DNA of 64,000 bases from Bacteroidota bacterium (GTDB lineage Bacteria > Bacteroidota > Bacteroidia > Chitinophagales > Chitinophagaceae): contig JAFAEM010000006.1 in the NCBI GenBank assembly GCA_023424015.1, positions 186,001-250,000 of the forward strand. Direction: 5' to 3'. A program made the position numbers and the translations under genes. Positions 32,671 through 42,201 of the stretch are shown in pieces. A model generated the notes under the pieces. The model did no database searches and was not told where the DNA came from. It saw nothing but the letters and a program-made list of their open reading frames with translations. Within the stretch, counting starts at the first letter, position 1; each line of letters starts with the position of its first letter.

Positions 32671-34346
32671 TGACCCACCATCTCTCTCGCATTCTCCATC
32701 GCCGCTGCGGTCGGCTTCTCACCTCCAAGCATCCGGGCTATGGCAGTAATTCTTTCTTCGGTTTCCAGGAGACGAATATTGGTTTTTACATGATCGTTCA
32801 CTACCTCTTTGTAAACGAAAAAATGTGCATCGGCCTTTCCGGCAATTTGCGGCTGGTGTGTAATGCAGATCACCTGTCGTTTCGCAGCCAGTTCACGCAA
32901 AATAATTCCCACCTGCCGCGCTGCTTCACCTGATATGCCCGTGTCAATTTCATCAAAGATCATGGTCGGCAGGTTTATGGATTGCGCCACCAATGACTTT
33001 ATGCAAAGCATCAGGCGGCTCAACTCGCCACCACTGGCAACTTTATGTACCGGTTGGAACAAACCACTCTTTCCTGTTTCCCCTGCAGGGAGATTGGCGT
33101 TGAACAAAAATTCCACGCGGTCTGTTCCATACGCGTTGAGCTCGGGTTGTTTGGTGATCTCTACTTTAATGCGGGCATTGGGCATACCTACACGTACCAG
33201 CAGCTTGTTTACTTTTTCTTCAATAGGTTTTACCTGCTTTTGCCGGGACCTGGAAATATTTTCTGCAATCTTCATAGCCTGGTCCTGCAGTTGGTGAGCC
33301 TGCTTTTCCTTCGCGCCGATCAGTTCATCTATATTGAGTACAGCCTGGAGCTTTTCTTCCATTTCCTTCTGGATCACCAGTAATTCCGAAGTGGATTTTA
33401 CACCGTGTTTCTTTAATAACCGGTAGCCCATGGAAAGGCGTTCGTTGAGCGCTTCAATTTTTTCAGGATCATAGTGTACACGATCATTGATCCTTCCGAT
33501 CTCGTCGGCTATATCCTGCAATTCTATCTGCGCTGATTGCAGGCGCTGCAGCAAGGGTTCCAGGTCTTGATGAAAAGATTGATATTGGTGCAGCTGGTTG
33601 TACAGGCTCTTCACTTGTTGTACGATCGGGTTCTCATTCTCACCCAATTCAAAATAAGCTTTGTTCAACACCGATTTTATACCCTCGGCATTGTTAAGCA
33701 ATTTCAGGTCGCTGTCAATATCCTCCAGTTCATTTTCTTTAAACCCTGCTTCTTCAAGTTCGTTGTATTGAAACTTGTTATAGTCCGCTTCCTTATCGAA
33801 CTGTAATTTTTGCTCGCGAAGGGTGTCGCATTCCCTGCTGACAGCCAGCCATTGGGTAAAAATGGAAGAATACTCCTGGAGAATGTCCGCATTACCCGCC
33901 AGGGCGTCCATCACTTCTCTTTGAAAATCGCTATCACCCAGCTCAAGGGTGTCAAATTGCTGGTGCAGGTCGACCAGCAAACTACTCAGCACCTGCAATT
34001 GTGAAAGGTTGACCGGGGTGTCATTAATAAAGGCCCTGGATTTCCCACTAATATTAATTTCTCTTCGCACCACCACCTCTTCACCCGCATCCAGTTCATT
34101 GTCTTTGAGAAATGCCCTCACACTTTTTTTATTTTCAGCCAGGAAGCTGCCTTCTACAATGCATTTTTTGTCCTTATTAACCAGCACCGAGCTATCAGCC
34201 CTTTCACCCAGTATCAGTCCCAGAGCGCCAACAATGATTGATTTGCCAGCACCGGTTTCACCGGTGATGGCGTTTAGTTTTTCTGAAAAATCAATCTCCA
34301 GCTTATCAATGATCGCGTAATTATGTATCGTGAGTTTTTGAAGCAT
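32667..34346 (-). CDS. recN: DNA repair protein RecN
   Basis: RecN is an SMC-like ATPase that helps in double-strand break repair. From the ATG at 34346 ('MLQKLTIHNYAIIDKLEIDF') the protein has 559 residues, with Walker A 'TGETGAGKSIIVGALGL', long coiled coils in the middle, the signature region 'VASGGELSRLMLCIKSL', Walker B 'MIFDEIDTGISGEAA' and 'ICITHQPQIAGKAD'. An upstream ATG (34412) is adjacent to the terminator of the preceding gene, so it is not used. The stop codon lies inside a 7-bp repeat array. Confidence 0.95.
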   Translation of the reverse strand: MLQKLTIHNYAIIDKLEIDFSEKLNAITGETGAGKSIIVGALGLILGERADSSVLVNKDKKCIVEGSFLAENKKSVRAFLKDNELDAGEEVVVRREINISGKSRAFINDTPVNLSQLQVLSSLLVDLHQQFDTLELGDSDFQREVMDALAGNADILQEYSSIFTQWLAVSRECDTLREQKLQFDKEADYNKFQYNELEEAGFKENELEDIDSDLKLLNNAEGIKSVLNKAYFELGENENPIVQQVKSLYNQLHQYQSFHQDLEPLLQRLQSAQIELQDIADEIGRINDRVHYDPEKIEALNERLSMGYRLLKKHGVKSTSELLVIQKEMEEKLQAVLNIDELIGAKEKQAHQLQDQAMKIAENISRSRQKQVKPIEEKVNKLLVRVGMPNARIKVEITKQPELNAYGTDRVEFLFNANLPAGETGKSGLFQPVHKVASGGELSRLMLCIKSLVAQSINLPTMIFDEIDTGISGEAARQVGIILRELAAKRQVICITHQPQIAGKADAHFFVYKEVVNDHVKTNIRLLETEERITAIARMLGGEKPTAAAMENAREMVGQ

Positions 34347-34412
34347 GTGATGACGGATAAACCTTTTACACCTGTTAGGGTAGCAAATTAAGTAACACGC
34401 GGCATTCACCAA

Positions 34413-34440
34413 TAAAAAAACCCCGCCGGCTTGCGCGGGG
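34413..34440 (-). terminator. Rho-independent terminator of zinc-ribbon gene
   Basis: On the minus strand a GC-rich stem CCCCGC / GCGGGG with an 8-nt loop is followed by seven T. It lies 28 bp after the zinc-ribbon gene and separates it from recN. Confidence 0.85.
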
Positions 34441-34468
34441 CGGGGAAAATAAAAAAAAGAAAATTCTG

Positions 34469-35224
34469 TTATTTCACCTCTACGTTGCCGCTTAGTTCCT
34501 CATCTACCAGGATCCTGCCGCAGTTTTCGCAGACCATTACTTTTTTGTGTTGCTTGATCTCGCTTTGCTTTTGAGGAGGAATAGAGTAAAAGCATCCGCC
34601 ACAGGCATCCCTTTCTACCGGCACTACAGCAAGACCATTGCGATAGCTCCTGCGGATCTTATCATAGCTGGTCAGTAGCCTGGCGTCTACCTGTTCCCTG
34701 GCTTCGCCGGCCAGTTTATTAAAATGCTTTTCTTCTTTCTCGTTGGCAGCGATGATCTTTTCGAGCTCGCCTTTTTTATTGGCTAATGTTGTTTCTTTGC
34801 TCGCAATATTTTTCTTCGCCTTCTCCAGCAATACAGCTTTATCAGCAATCTCTTCTGTAGCGTCTTTTATATGCTTTTCAGCCAGTTTGATCTCCAGCTG
34901 CTGCATTTCAATTTCTTTATTGATCGCTTCAAACTCGCGGTTATTCTTTACATTGTCGCTCTGCTTTTCGTACTTCTTGATCAATGCCTCTGACTCCTTG
35001 ATAGCATCCTTCCTTTGCTGGATGAATTCAGTGACACCATTTATCTCTTCCTCAATGCGGGTCTGACGGGCATGGAGGCCCTGGATCTCATCTTCGAGGT
35101 CAGCTACTTCCATGGGAAGTTCGCCTTTCAGTATACGGATCTCATCCAGCTTGCTTTCAATTTTTTGAAGGGTAACAAGAGAATTGAGTTTTTCTTCGAC
35201 AGAGAATTCTTTAACGTGTGCCAT
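34469..35224 (-). CDS. C4-type zinc-ribbon coiled-coil protein (CT398 type)
   Basis: The 251-residue protein is a long coiled-coil hairpin (about residues 10-190) with a C-terminal zinc ribbon with cysteines in 'ERDACGGCFYSI' and 'VMVCENCGRIL' (CxxC pairs). The family is widespread in bacteria and often sits next to the Nif3 gene, as here (23-bp gap). It probably binds nucleic acid or a protein partner; the function is unproven. Confidence 0.9.
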   Translation of the reverse strand: MAHVKEFSVEEKLNSLVTLQKIESKLDEIRILKGELPMEVADLEDEIQGLHARQTRIEEEINGVTEFIQQRKDAIKESEALIKKYEKQSDNVKNNREFEAINKEIEMQQLEIKLAEKHIKDATEEIADKAVLLEKAKKNIASKETTLANKKGELEKIIAANEKEEKHFNKLAGEAREQVDARLLTSYDKIRRSYRNGLAVVPVERDACGGCFYSIPPQKQSEIKQHKKVMVCENCGRILVDEELSGNVEVK

Positions 35225-35247
35225 TGTTTTGTTTGAAGTTTAAAGGC

Positions 35248-36342
35248 TCAGGAATAATACACGGGATTGGTCACTACTCCTGTTTTAAGGACGGCAAAGT
35301 TAGGGAATTTTTCCACCAAAATTTCCTGTAGCAGGTCCACCGTGAATTGTTCGCTTTCATAATGGCCGATATCAGCCACCACCAAACGGTCATTGGCGTC
35401 AAAAAACTCATGGTATTTGATATCAGCACTTATATAAAATTCGGCCCCCGCACCTAAAGCATTGTTAATCAAAAAACTACCGGCTCCGCCGCACAAGGCA
35501 ACTTTTTTAACCTGCTTTTGCCTGAGGCGGGTATGGCGAACCAGTTTTAAGCGAAAAACCGATTTCAGGTGCTCAAGAAAAGCCAGCTCATCCATTGGCG
35601 CAGGTAATTCCCCCACCACGCCGGAACCGATGCCGTTGAAAGTATTGTTTAGTGAAACAATATCGTAAGCTACCTCTTCGTAAGGATGAACTGCTTTCAC
35701 GGCCCTAATAATATCCTGTTCCAGGTAGCCTGGAAATATTACTTCTATTTTTAATTCCTTCTCCTGGTGTTGTTTACCAATTTCACCTGCAAAGGGGTGA
35801 CTGCCCTCTCTGGCCATATAGGTGCCGATACCCTCCGTGTTGAAACTGCACTCACTATAATTACCGATATCACCGCCCCCCGCTTTAAATATAGCTTCGC
35901 GCACCCTGTCTGCCTGGGCTGCAGGTACAAAAACGATAAATTTCTTCAGTAACTGCCGCTTTGGCGCCAGCACCTGGAGGTTTTGCAGGCCGAGCAGGGC
36001 TGCCATTTTCCCACTTACACCGGTAAGAACATTGTCGAGGTTCGTATGGATGGCATAAATCGCGATATCATTTTTTATGGCAGTGATAATAGCCTGCTCC
36101 ACATAATTTTTACCATTGATCTTCTTCAAACCGCTAAAAATAATGGGATGGTGTGCGATCACCAGGTTTGCCTTCCTGGCGATGGCTTCTTCAATTACTT
36201 CCTTAGTTGAATCAAGGCAGCAGATAATACCTGTACATTCACGGCTGGCGTCACCTATGATCAGTCCGGCATTATCGTATTGCTCCTGTAGAGAAGGATG
36301 CGCTTTTGATTCAAGAAATGAGACGATCGTTCCAATTTTCAT
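35248..36342 (-). CDS. Nif3-like dinuclear metal center protein
   Basis: The 364-residue protein has the Nif3/DUF34 metal ligands in 'LVIAHHPIIFSGLKKI' and 'YAIHTNLDN' and, near the end, 'VVADIGHYESEQFTVDLL'. It carries the extra PII-like domain between the two halves (about residues 130-235), which explains the length above 250. The family binds two metal ions and forms hexamers; GTP cyclohydrolase activity has been proposed for some. It is the first gene of an operon with the zinc-ribbon protein. Confidence 0.92.
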   Translation of the reverse strand: MKIGTIVSFLESKAHPSLQEQYDNAGLIIGDASRECTGIICCLDSTKEVIEEAIARKANLVIAHHPIIFSGLKKINGKNYVEQAIITAIKNDIAIYAIHTNLDNVLTGVSGKMAALLGLQNLQVLAPKRQLLKKFIVFVPAAQADRVREAIFKAGGGDIGNYSECSFNTEGIGTYMAREGSHPFAGEIGKQHQEKELKIEVIFPGYLEQDIIRAVKAVHPYEEVAYDIVSLNNTFNGIGSGVVGELPAPMDELAFLEHLKSVFRLKLVRHTRLRQKQVKKVALCGGAGSFLINNALGAGAEFYISADIKYHEFFDANDRLVVADIGHYESEQFTVDLLQEILVEKFPNFAVLKTGVVTNPVYYS

Positions 36343-36510
36343 GAGAAAAAATTTATACCTGGCAGGAAAGTTAACAATAAGATCGACCTGATCTTTTTTC
36401 GCCGACTGAAATCTATATTGAGTTCAAAAATCGATTAACTTTAAATATTGTTTCTTTGTTCTTTGGGAACGCGACCTCAACCACCGCCTGATCACTAAAT
36501 TTTGATCGTC

Positions 36511-37131
36511 ATGCTTAAAAGAACCAAAGGCCGTATTCTTCTTACATTATTAGTTGTCACCGGCTTTGCCGGTACTGTCAGCAATACAGCCCCCACCAAA
36601 GAAGAGAGAAGGGTCGCTGTCGATTACCTGAAAAATTCCAAACAGAACCTCAAAAAAGATGTAAAAGGGCTTTCCCTGGCCCAGCTTGATTATAAAAGAT
36701 CTCCGGGCTCCTGGAGCGTCAGGGAATCTTACTATCATATTGTATTGTCGGAAATTGTATTCTGGAAATTGCTGGAAAAGGCTATGAAAGAACCGTCCAG
36801 GCCAGAACAAAGAAGCGGGCTGGGTTTTACCGATGAAGAATTGCTGGCGAAGCTGGCAGACCGGTCCGACAAAATGCAAAGCCCCGCACATCTAGACCCG
36901 GGAAAAGCTCCATGGAAAAGTATGGAAGAGGCCCAGGCAGCATTTAAACAGGCAAGAACGGAGTCGCTGAAGTATATGAAAACCACTACAGCTGACCTGC
37001 GGAATCATTTTGTAACTCTGCCCATTGGCAGGATCGACTGCTACCAGTTCATACTGTATATATCAGCACACAGTGCCCGACATCATGAACAGATCGCTGA
37101 GATTATCGCCGACCCTGGATTTCCCAACTAG
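36511..37131 (+). CDS. DinB-family protein with signal peptide
   Basis: The protein (206 residues from the ATG at 36511; a TTG at 36502 is also in frame) has an N-terminal hydrophobic segment ('ILLTLLVVTGFAGTVSN') and a DinB four-helix bundle. Metal-binding-type His residues occur in 'SVRESYYHIVLSEIVF' and 'YISAHSARHHEQIAEI'. DinB-like folds include metal-dependent thiol enzymes. A signal sequence on a DinB protein suggests an extracytoplasmic location. The substrate is unknown. Confidence 0.85.
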   Translation: MLKRTKGRILLTLLVVTGFAGTVSNTAPTKEERRVAVDYLKNSKQNLKKDVKGLSLAQLDYKRSPGSWSVRESYYHIVLSEIVFWKLLEKAMKEPSRPEQRSGLGFTDEELLAKLADRSDKMQSPAHLDPGKAPWKSMEEAQAAFKQARTESLKYMKTTTADLRNHFVTLPIGRIDCYQFILYISAHSARHHEQIAEIIADPGFPN

Positions 37132-37242
37132 CCCAATCATCTGCCCTTCAGGGATTTAAACTGCTACCAGGCTTCAAAATCGGGTTAAACTACTATTGCA
37201 AGTGTAAAAACTTAGACTTATTTTGGCAGCTCAACACTGCCT

Positions 37243-37653
37243 ATGAGAAAGATCGCACCAGTCATTTTCCTGGTTTTTTTCTTTAGTGGTTGTAAAAAAA
37301 CCATCGAAAAAATAAAGGAAAACGCAGTTATCTCTGCGATGACTGATGGTCAGTGGAAAATAACGTTTTTTGATAAGAATGGATCTGTGATAACGACTGA
37401 ATTTAGTGGGTATAGGTTTCAATACCACAAGAATTATACGGTTGACGCTATAAAAAATGGAGTAGTGGATAAGACAGGAAGCTGGAATGGAGATCCAAAT
37501 ACCATGACCATTACCGCAAATTTTACAGGCGCCATCCATCCTCTCGATCTAATAAACGGAAGCTGGCATATTGATAAAAATAGCTGGACTTTCGTCGAGG
37601 CATCCCAAACAGGCGGCGCCGATAAGAAAAAATTAAGGCTGGATAAGCTTTAA
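37243..37653 (+). CDS. Small lipoprotein, lipocalin-like
   Basis: The 136-residue protein has a lipoprotein signal ('PVIFLVFFFSGCKK', lipidated Cys at about residue 17) and a beta-rich body ('GQWKITFFDKNGSVITTEF', 'SGYRFQYHKNYTV', 'GSWHIDKNSWTFVEA') that resembles lipocalin-like proteins of Bacteroidota. The function is unknown. It stands alone upstream of the T9SS cargo gene. Confidence 0.75.
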   Translation: MRKIAPVIFLVFFFSGCKKTIEKIKENAVISAMTDGQWKITFFDKNGSVITTEFSGYRFQYHKNYTVDAIKNGVVDKTGSWNGDPNTMTITANFTGAIHPLDLINGSWHIDKNSWTFVEASQTGGADKKKLRLDKL

Positions 37654-37823
37654 ATAAACGACGCCCGGGGTCAGGCCTCCCGCTAATTTCCATCTCCTTT
37701 GACAGATCCAACTAAAAATTGTTGAGGAAATTCATTTTCTGTTGATTGTGCATTCTTTTTGCCTGGAAAAAATAATTTTTACAAGTAAAGGCCGTTTTAA
37801 AGAATAGCTAAAAACTAAACGTA

Positions 37824-40800
37824 CTGAAAACGAGAATTTATAAACCCGCCGGCAAGTCAATTCTTGTCTTCCTGTTTGTAATATTTGGGGCCACTTCTGT
37901 TTTTGGGCAGGTGCCCAATGCGAATTTTAGCGCCAATACCCGATCAGGTTGTGTGCCGCTTACGGTCAGGTTTTCCGACATTTCTACTGGCAATCCCACC
38001 GACTGGAACTGGGAATTCAGCAATGGTACTTTATCAAGTGTAAAAGACCCCACGGTGACTTTTAGTGCACCAGGTGTTTATTCAGTCAAACTGGTAGTAA
38101 GAAATGCAAATGGCATTGATCAGATTGAGAGAATTGATTATATCACAGTGTACCCTTCCCCTATAGCCAATTTTAGCGCGAATATCACCCTGGGTTGCGT
38201 GCCGGTAAAGGTCGACTTTACAGATCGTTCCACATCATCTGAAGGTAATATCACCAGTTGGGAATGGGATTTTGGGGACGGCGGTACATCCACCCAGCAA
38301 AACCCTTCGCATACTTATACCAATACCGGTTTTTATACGGTGACCCTGGTGGTAACCAGCAGTAATGGTTGTAAAAGAACCATCTCCCGCGGCCGGTTTA
38401 TACGTGTGGTTGATGGCGTATCGACCGATTTCAACTTTACCCTGGGCCGATCCTGTACCGCGCCTGTTACAGTTAACTTCCGGAACCAGTCATCGGGACC
38501 AGGTAATATTAGTTATAGCTGGACTTTTGGAAACGGTCAAACATCCACCGATCGCAACCCGACGGTTACCTATAATGCCGCAAATACTTACAATGTCAGG
38601 CTGAATGCCCAAAGTGATTTTGGCTGTAGCGGCACTATCACCAAACAGGTCACCATCACGGAAACACAAACAGATTTTAACGGTCCGGATTACGCCTGTA
38701 TCGGTCAACCCGCTAATTTCTTAAACGCGTCTTCCAAAGCGCCTGACGCTTCATTCTGGAATTTTGATGACGGAACGACTTCAGCGCAGACCAACCCGGT
38801 TAAAACTTTTTTAACGGCAGGAACTTACAATGTGAAAATGATCAATTTCTTTTCAAATTGTACCGACTCCGTCACAAAAACGGTGATCGTCCAGGACAAG
38901 CCTGCTGTGGATTTCATTGCAGACGATAGCACTTCCTGTTCGGCGCCATTTAATGTACAGTTTACAGACCTTACACCAGGCGGTGCAACCTGGCTATGGG
39001 ATTTTGGCGACGGAACAACTTCAACGCTGCAGAACCCGCAGCATCAGTACACTGATACTGGTCAGCATACCGTAACGCTGACAGTTACAACAGCAGCAGG
39101 ATGCCAGAGCACGATCACAAAACCTTCTTTAATAAAAATACAGGAAACAACGGTAGAGCTGACGGGTGCCCGTGGCGGTTGCGTGCCATTCTCTTATATT
39201 CCGCAGGCGACCATCACTACTCTTGATTCCATTGCTTCTTATCTCTGGGATTTTGGGGACGGAACCACTTCAACACAGAAAGATCCTCCGCCGCATCTTT
39301 ACAATGCCACAGGGAAATATGATCTCTCACTAACGGTGACTACCGAGAGCGGATGTGTGATCACCCAATTGATACCGGAAGGCATACTGGTAGGAACGCC
39401 ACCTACTGTCAGTTTCACCGCGACACCTATGGACCAGTGTGCCAGTGAAACTTTCAGGTTTAACGGACAGGCTGTTACTACGCCGGGCGCAGATGTAACC
39501 TGGCACTGGGATTTTGGCGACGGAACTTCTAACCTGCAAAATCCATCGCATATATTCAGGATATTTGGAAATATCGATGTCACACTTACCGTCTCCAACA
39601 ATGGTTGTATCAACAGCTTTACACAAACCATACATGTTAAACCACCGGTAGCTGAATTCATCCCAACGATCAATTGTACAAACCGGTCAGTAACGTTCAG
39701 AAATACGAGTAAAGTTGACAATTCACTCACGCCACTTACTTACCTGTGGAGAATGGGTGACCCCGCCAATACCGAATTCACAACATTTGAACCCGGAGCT
39801 CCATTTAGTTATCCCGGCCCAGGTACATATGATGTGACACTGATCGTGGTGAATGGTGAGTGTGCTGATACAACAACCCGGGAAATTCTGATCATTCCGC
39901 CCCAAACGGCTGATTTTACTATTGATAAAAATCCGGTTTGTAAGGGAGAGTCTTTTAAACTGGACGCCATCGGCAGTGATCCGAACACAATAAGAAGTTA
40001 TACCTGGATCGTTGATGGAACTGTCTTGCCAGCCAGTACCAGGAGTGTCACACACAGCCTTGCTAATACCGGTACTTATGATGTGCGATTAAGAATACTT
40101 GACCTTAATAATTGTACGAGTACTAAAAATGTGGCGGATTATATCACCGTAACAGGACCAGAAGCAAGGTTTGAATCTGCCACAACTGGAGGTTGTCAAA
40201 ATAAAACCGTTACGTTCAACGACCTGTCGACACCAAATACAGCCAGTATCGTAAGCTGGGAATGGAATTTTGGTGATGGCACCAAAGAAACATTCACGGC
40301 ACCACCGTTCACACATACCTATACAAGATCAGGGCGCTTTAATGTATCCCTGAAAATAACAGATGCGGCCGGTTGTACAGACAACTTTAATCTGCCAACA
40401 GACCTGTTAGTCACCAATCCCATCGCGGGTTTCCGTGCCGACACATTCTATTGCCCGGGTGCTCCGCTTCCTTTTGTCGATACTTCATCAGGTGCAGGAC
40501 TTTCCTATTTCTGGCAATTCGGAGACGGCGGTACTTCCACCTCACAACATCCTGATCATAGTTACCCCATGGGTGATTCGACTTATACGGTTAAATTAAA
40601 GATCCGTGATATTTCAGGTTGCGAAGATTCTGTGACCAAAGTAGACTATATAAAAATCAGGAGTCCGAAAGCTGCTTTCGCCATCCACGACACCACTACG
40701 ATTTGTCCACCACTCAGAACAGGATTTACATTCCAGGGCGCAGATTATCAGTCGTTTTATTGGGAATTCGGTGACGGCGGCGGAACGACGCTTCAAAATC

Positions 40801-42194
40801 CGAATTATTTCTATAGTGATTATGGACGATTCATTCCGAAACTATATCTGGTAGGGCCGGGCGGATGTATGGACTCTGCACAGGCTTCCGTGTCGATATA
40901 CGACCCGCAGGCTTCAGCCAGTATTTCCTATGGTCCTGTCACTACGGCGTGTAACTCGCTAAACGTGGACTTCGAGATCACGGTGCCACCTGCGTTTAAA
41001 TTCCATTTCTTCTTTGGGGATGGGTCGATCGACTCAAGCCAGCAGACAACCCTTAGCCATTTCTATTCGCGGCCAAGTTTCAACACTCCGCGCCTGGTGA
41101 TCTATGATACCATTTCCGGTTGCGAAGTAGCCATCAATGGCGGTACAAGGATAAATGTGCTCGGTGCGATCCCATTATTTGGCAAGGATAAAAAAGAATT
41201 CTGCGACCAGGGTGTTGTAACGTTTAGAAACTTTACAACCAAGAACGAACCTATCATTAATACCGTCTGGACTTTTGGAGATGGGGGAACTTCCAACGCG
41301 GAAAACCCGACGCACAACTATACCCAGCCGGGCTTCTACCCGATAAAGCTGGAGGTTACTACTCAAAATAATTGTACGAGCTCGTTTATGGATACGGTAT
41401 TAGTTTACCGCACGCCGGCACCAACCATCGAGAGCCGTGATACGATTTGCCTTAACACCGCTGAACTGTTCCAGGGCCTGCTGGCTGTACCAGATACGCT
41501 GACCAACTGGCAATGGAGTTTTGCAAATGGCCAATCATCTAACGCGCAAAGCGGCAACGCAACCTATACTGCCCCTGGCAACTATACAGTAAGCTTAACA
41601 ACTACCAACAAGATCAATTGCTCGGCGACGACAACAAAGTCGATCAACGTTCCGCCTTTACCAACCGTAACACCGGTGCAGAATCCACTTACGATCCCGG
41701 TTGGAACAGGAACCAACCTTGCGATGACGTATACCGGCAATATTGTAACCTACAACTGGCTGCCTACCACAAGGCTTAATTGTACGGATTGTCCGACGCC
41801 ATTTGCCAACCCGCAAAACACAACCACTTATAAAGTGGATGTGGAAGACAGATATGGTTGTATAAATTCAGGAGAGATCACTGTAATCGTGGTATGTGGC
41901 AAGGAAAACGTAACCATCCCGAATACTTTTTCACCAAATGGTGATGGGCGCAACGAAGTATTTTATCCAAAAGGCACGGGCCTGTTCAGGATAAAATCGA
42001 TGCGTGTGTTTAACCGCTGGGGTGAAATTGTATTTGAGAAGAGTGAATTTACTGCCAATGATCCGTCGGCCGGGTGGAATGGTACCTATAAAGGTAAGAT
42101 CGCAAGCCCGGATACCTATATCTATACAATGGAAATACTTTGTGAGAACAACGCTATTATTCCGGTCAAAGGAAACGTGACACTATTAAGATAA
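37824..42194 (+). CDS. Giant PKD-repeat surface protein with T9SS type B sorting domain
   Basis: The protein (1456 residues) consists of a signal peptide ('ILVFLFVIFGATSVFGQ'), about 15 PKD-type repeats of about 80-90 residues with the core 'WDFGDGTTSTxxNP', and a C-terminal gliding-motility/type B sorting domain ('NTFSPNGDGRNEVFYPKGTG', 'VFNRWGEIVFE'). Type B cargo is exported by the type IX system and needs a PorP/SprF partner, here the next gene (7-bp gap). The signal peptide is in frame but no ATG, GTG or TTG precedes it; the reading frame is closed by TAA at 37809. The start is most likely CTG at 37824 ('LKTRIYKPAGKS'). A GTG at 37911 would drop the signal peptide. Confidence 0.88.
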   Translation: MKTRIYKPAGKSILVFLFVIFGATSVFGQVPNANFSANTRSGCVPLTVRFSDISTGNPTDWNWEFSNGTLSSVKDPTVTFSAPGVYSVKLVVRNANGIDQIERIDYITVYPSPIANFSANITLGCVPVKVDFTDRSTSSEGNITSWEWDFGDGGTSTQQNPSHTYTNTGFYTVTLVVTSSNGCKRTISRGRFIRVVDGVSTDFNFTLGRSCTAPVTVNFRNQSSGPGNISYSWTFGNGQTSTDRNPTVTYNAANTYNVRLNAQSDFGCSGTITKQVTITETQTDFNGPDYACIGQPANFLNASSKAPDASFWNFDDGTTSAQTNPVKTFLTAGTYNVKMINFFSNCTDSVTKTVIVQDKPAVDFIADDSTSCSAPFNVQFTDLTPGGATWLWDFGDGTTSTLQNPQHQYTDTGQHTVTLTVTTAAGCQSTITKPSLIKIQETTVELTGARGGCVPFSYIPQATITTLDSIASYLWDFGDGTTSTQKDPPPHLYNATGKYDLSLTVTTESGCVITQLIPEGILVGTPPTVSFTATPMDQCASETFRFNGQAVTTPGADVTWHWDFGDGTSNLQNPSHIFRIFGNIDVTLTVSNNGCINSFTQTIHVKPPVAEFIPTINCTNRSVTFRNTSKVDNSLTPLTYLWRMGDPANTEFTTFEPGAPFSYPGPGTYDVTLIVVNGECADTTTREILIIPPQTADFTIDKNPVCKGESFKLDAIGSDPNTIRSYTWIVDGTVLPASTRSVTHSLANTGTYDVRLRILDLNNCTSTKNVADYITVTGPEARFESATTGGCQNKTVTFNDLSTPNTASIVSWEWNFGDGTKETFTAPPFTHTYTRSGRFNVSLKITDAAGCTDNFNLPTDLLVTNPIAGFRADTFYCPGAPLPFVDTSSGAGLSYFWQFGDGGTSTSQHPDHSYPMGDSTYTVKLKIRDISGCEDSVTKVDYIKIRSPKAAFAIHDTTTICPPLRTGFTFQGADYQSFYWEFGDGGGTTLQNPNYFYSDYGRFIPKLYLVGPGGCMDSAQASVSIYDPQASASISYGPVTTACNSLNVDFEITVPPAFKFHFFFGDGSIDSSQQTTLSHFYSRPSFNTPRLVIYDTISGCEVAINGGTRINVLGAIPLFGKDKKEFCDQGVVTFRNFTTKNEPIINTVWTFGDGGTSNAENPTHNYTQPGFYPIKLEVTTQNNCTSSFMDTVLVYRTPAPTIESRDTICLNTAELFQGLLAVPDTLTNWQWSFANGQSSNAQSGNATYTAPGNYTVSLTTTNKINCSATTTKSINVPPLPTVTPVQNPLTIPVGTGTNLAMTYTGNIVTYNWLPTTRLNCTDCPTPFANPQNTTTYKVDVEDRYGCINSGEITVIVVCGKENVTIPNTFSPNGDGRNEVFYPKGTGLFRIKSMRVFNRWGEIVFEKSEFTANDPSAGWNGTYKGKIASPDTYIYTMEILCENNAIIPVKGNVTLLR

Positions 42195-42201
42195 CGAGGT
42201 A

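Noticed and set aside
37911..37913. GTG 37911 as start of the PKD protein
   Set aside because: It would remove the in-frame signal peptide needed for export of a T9SS cargo.
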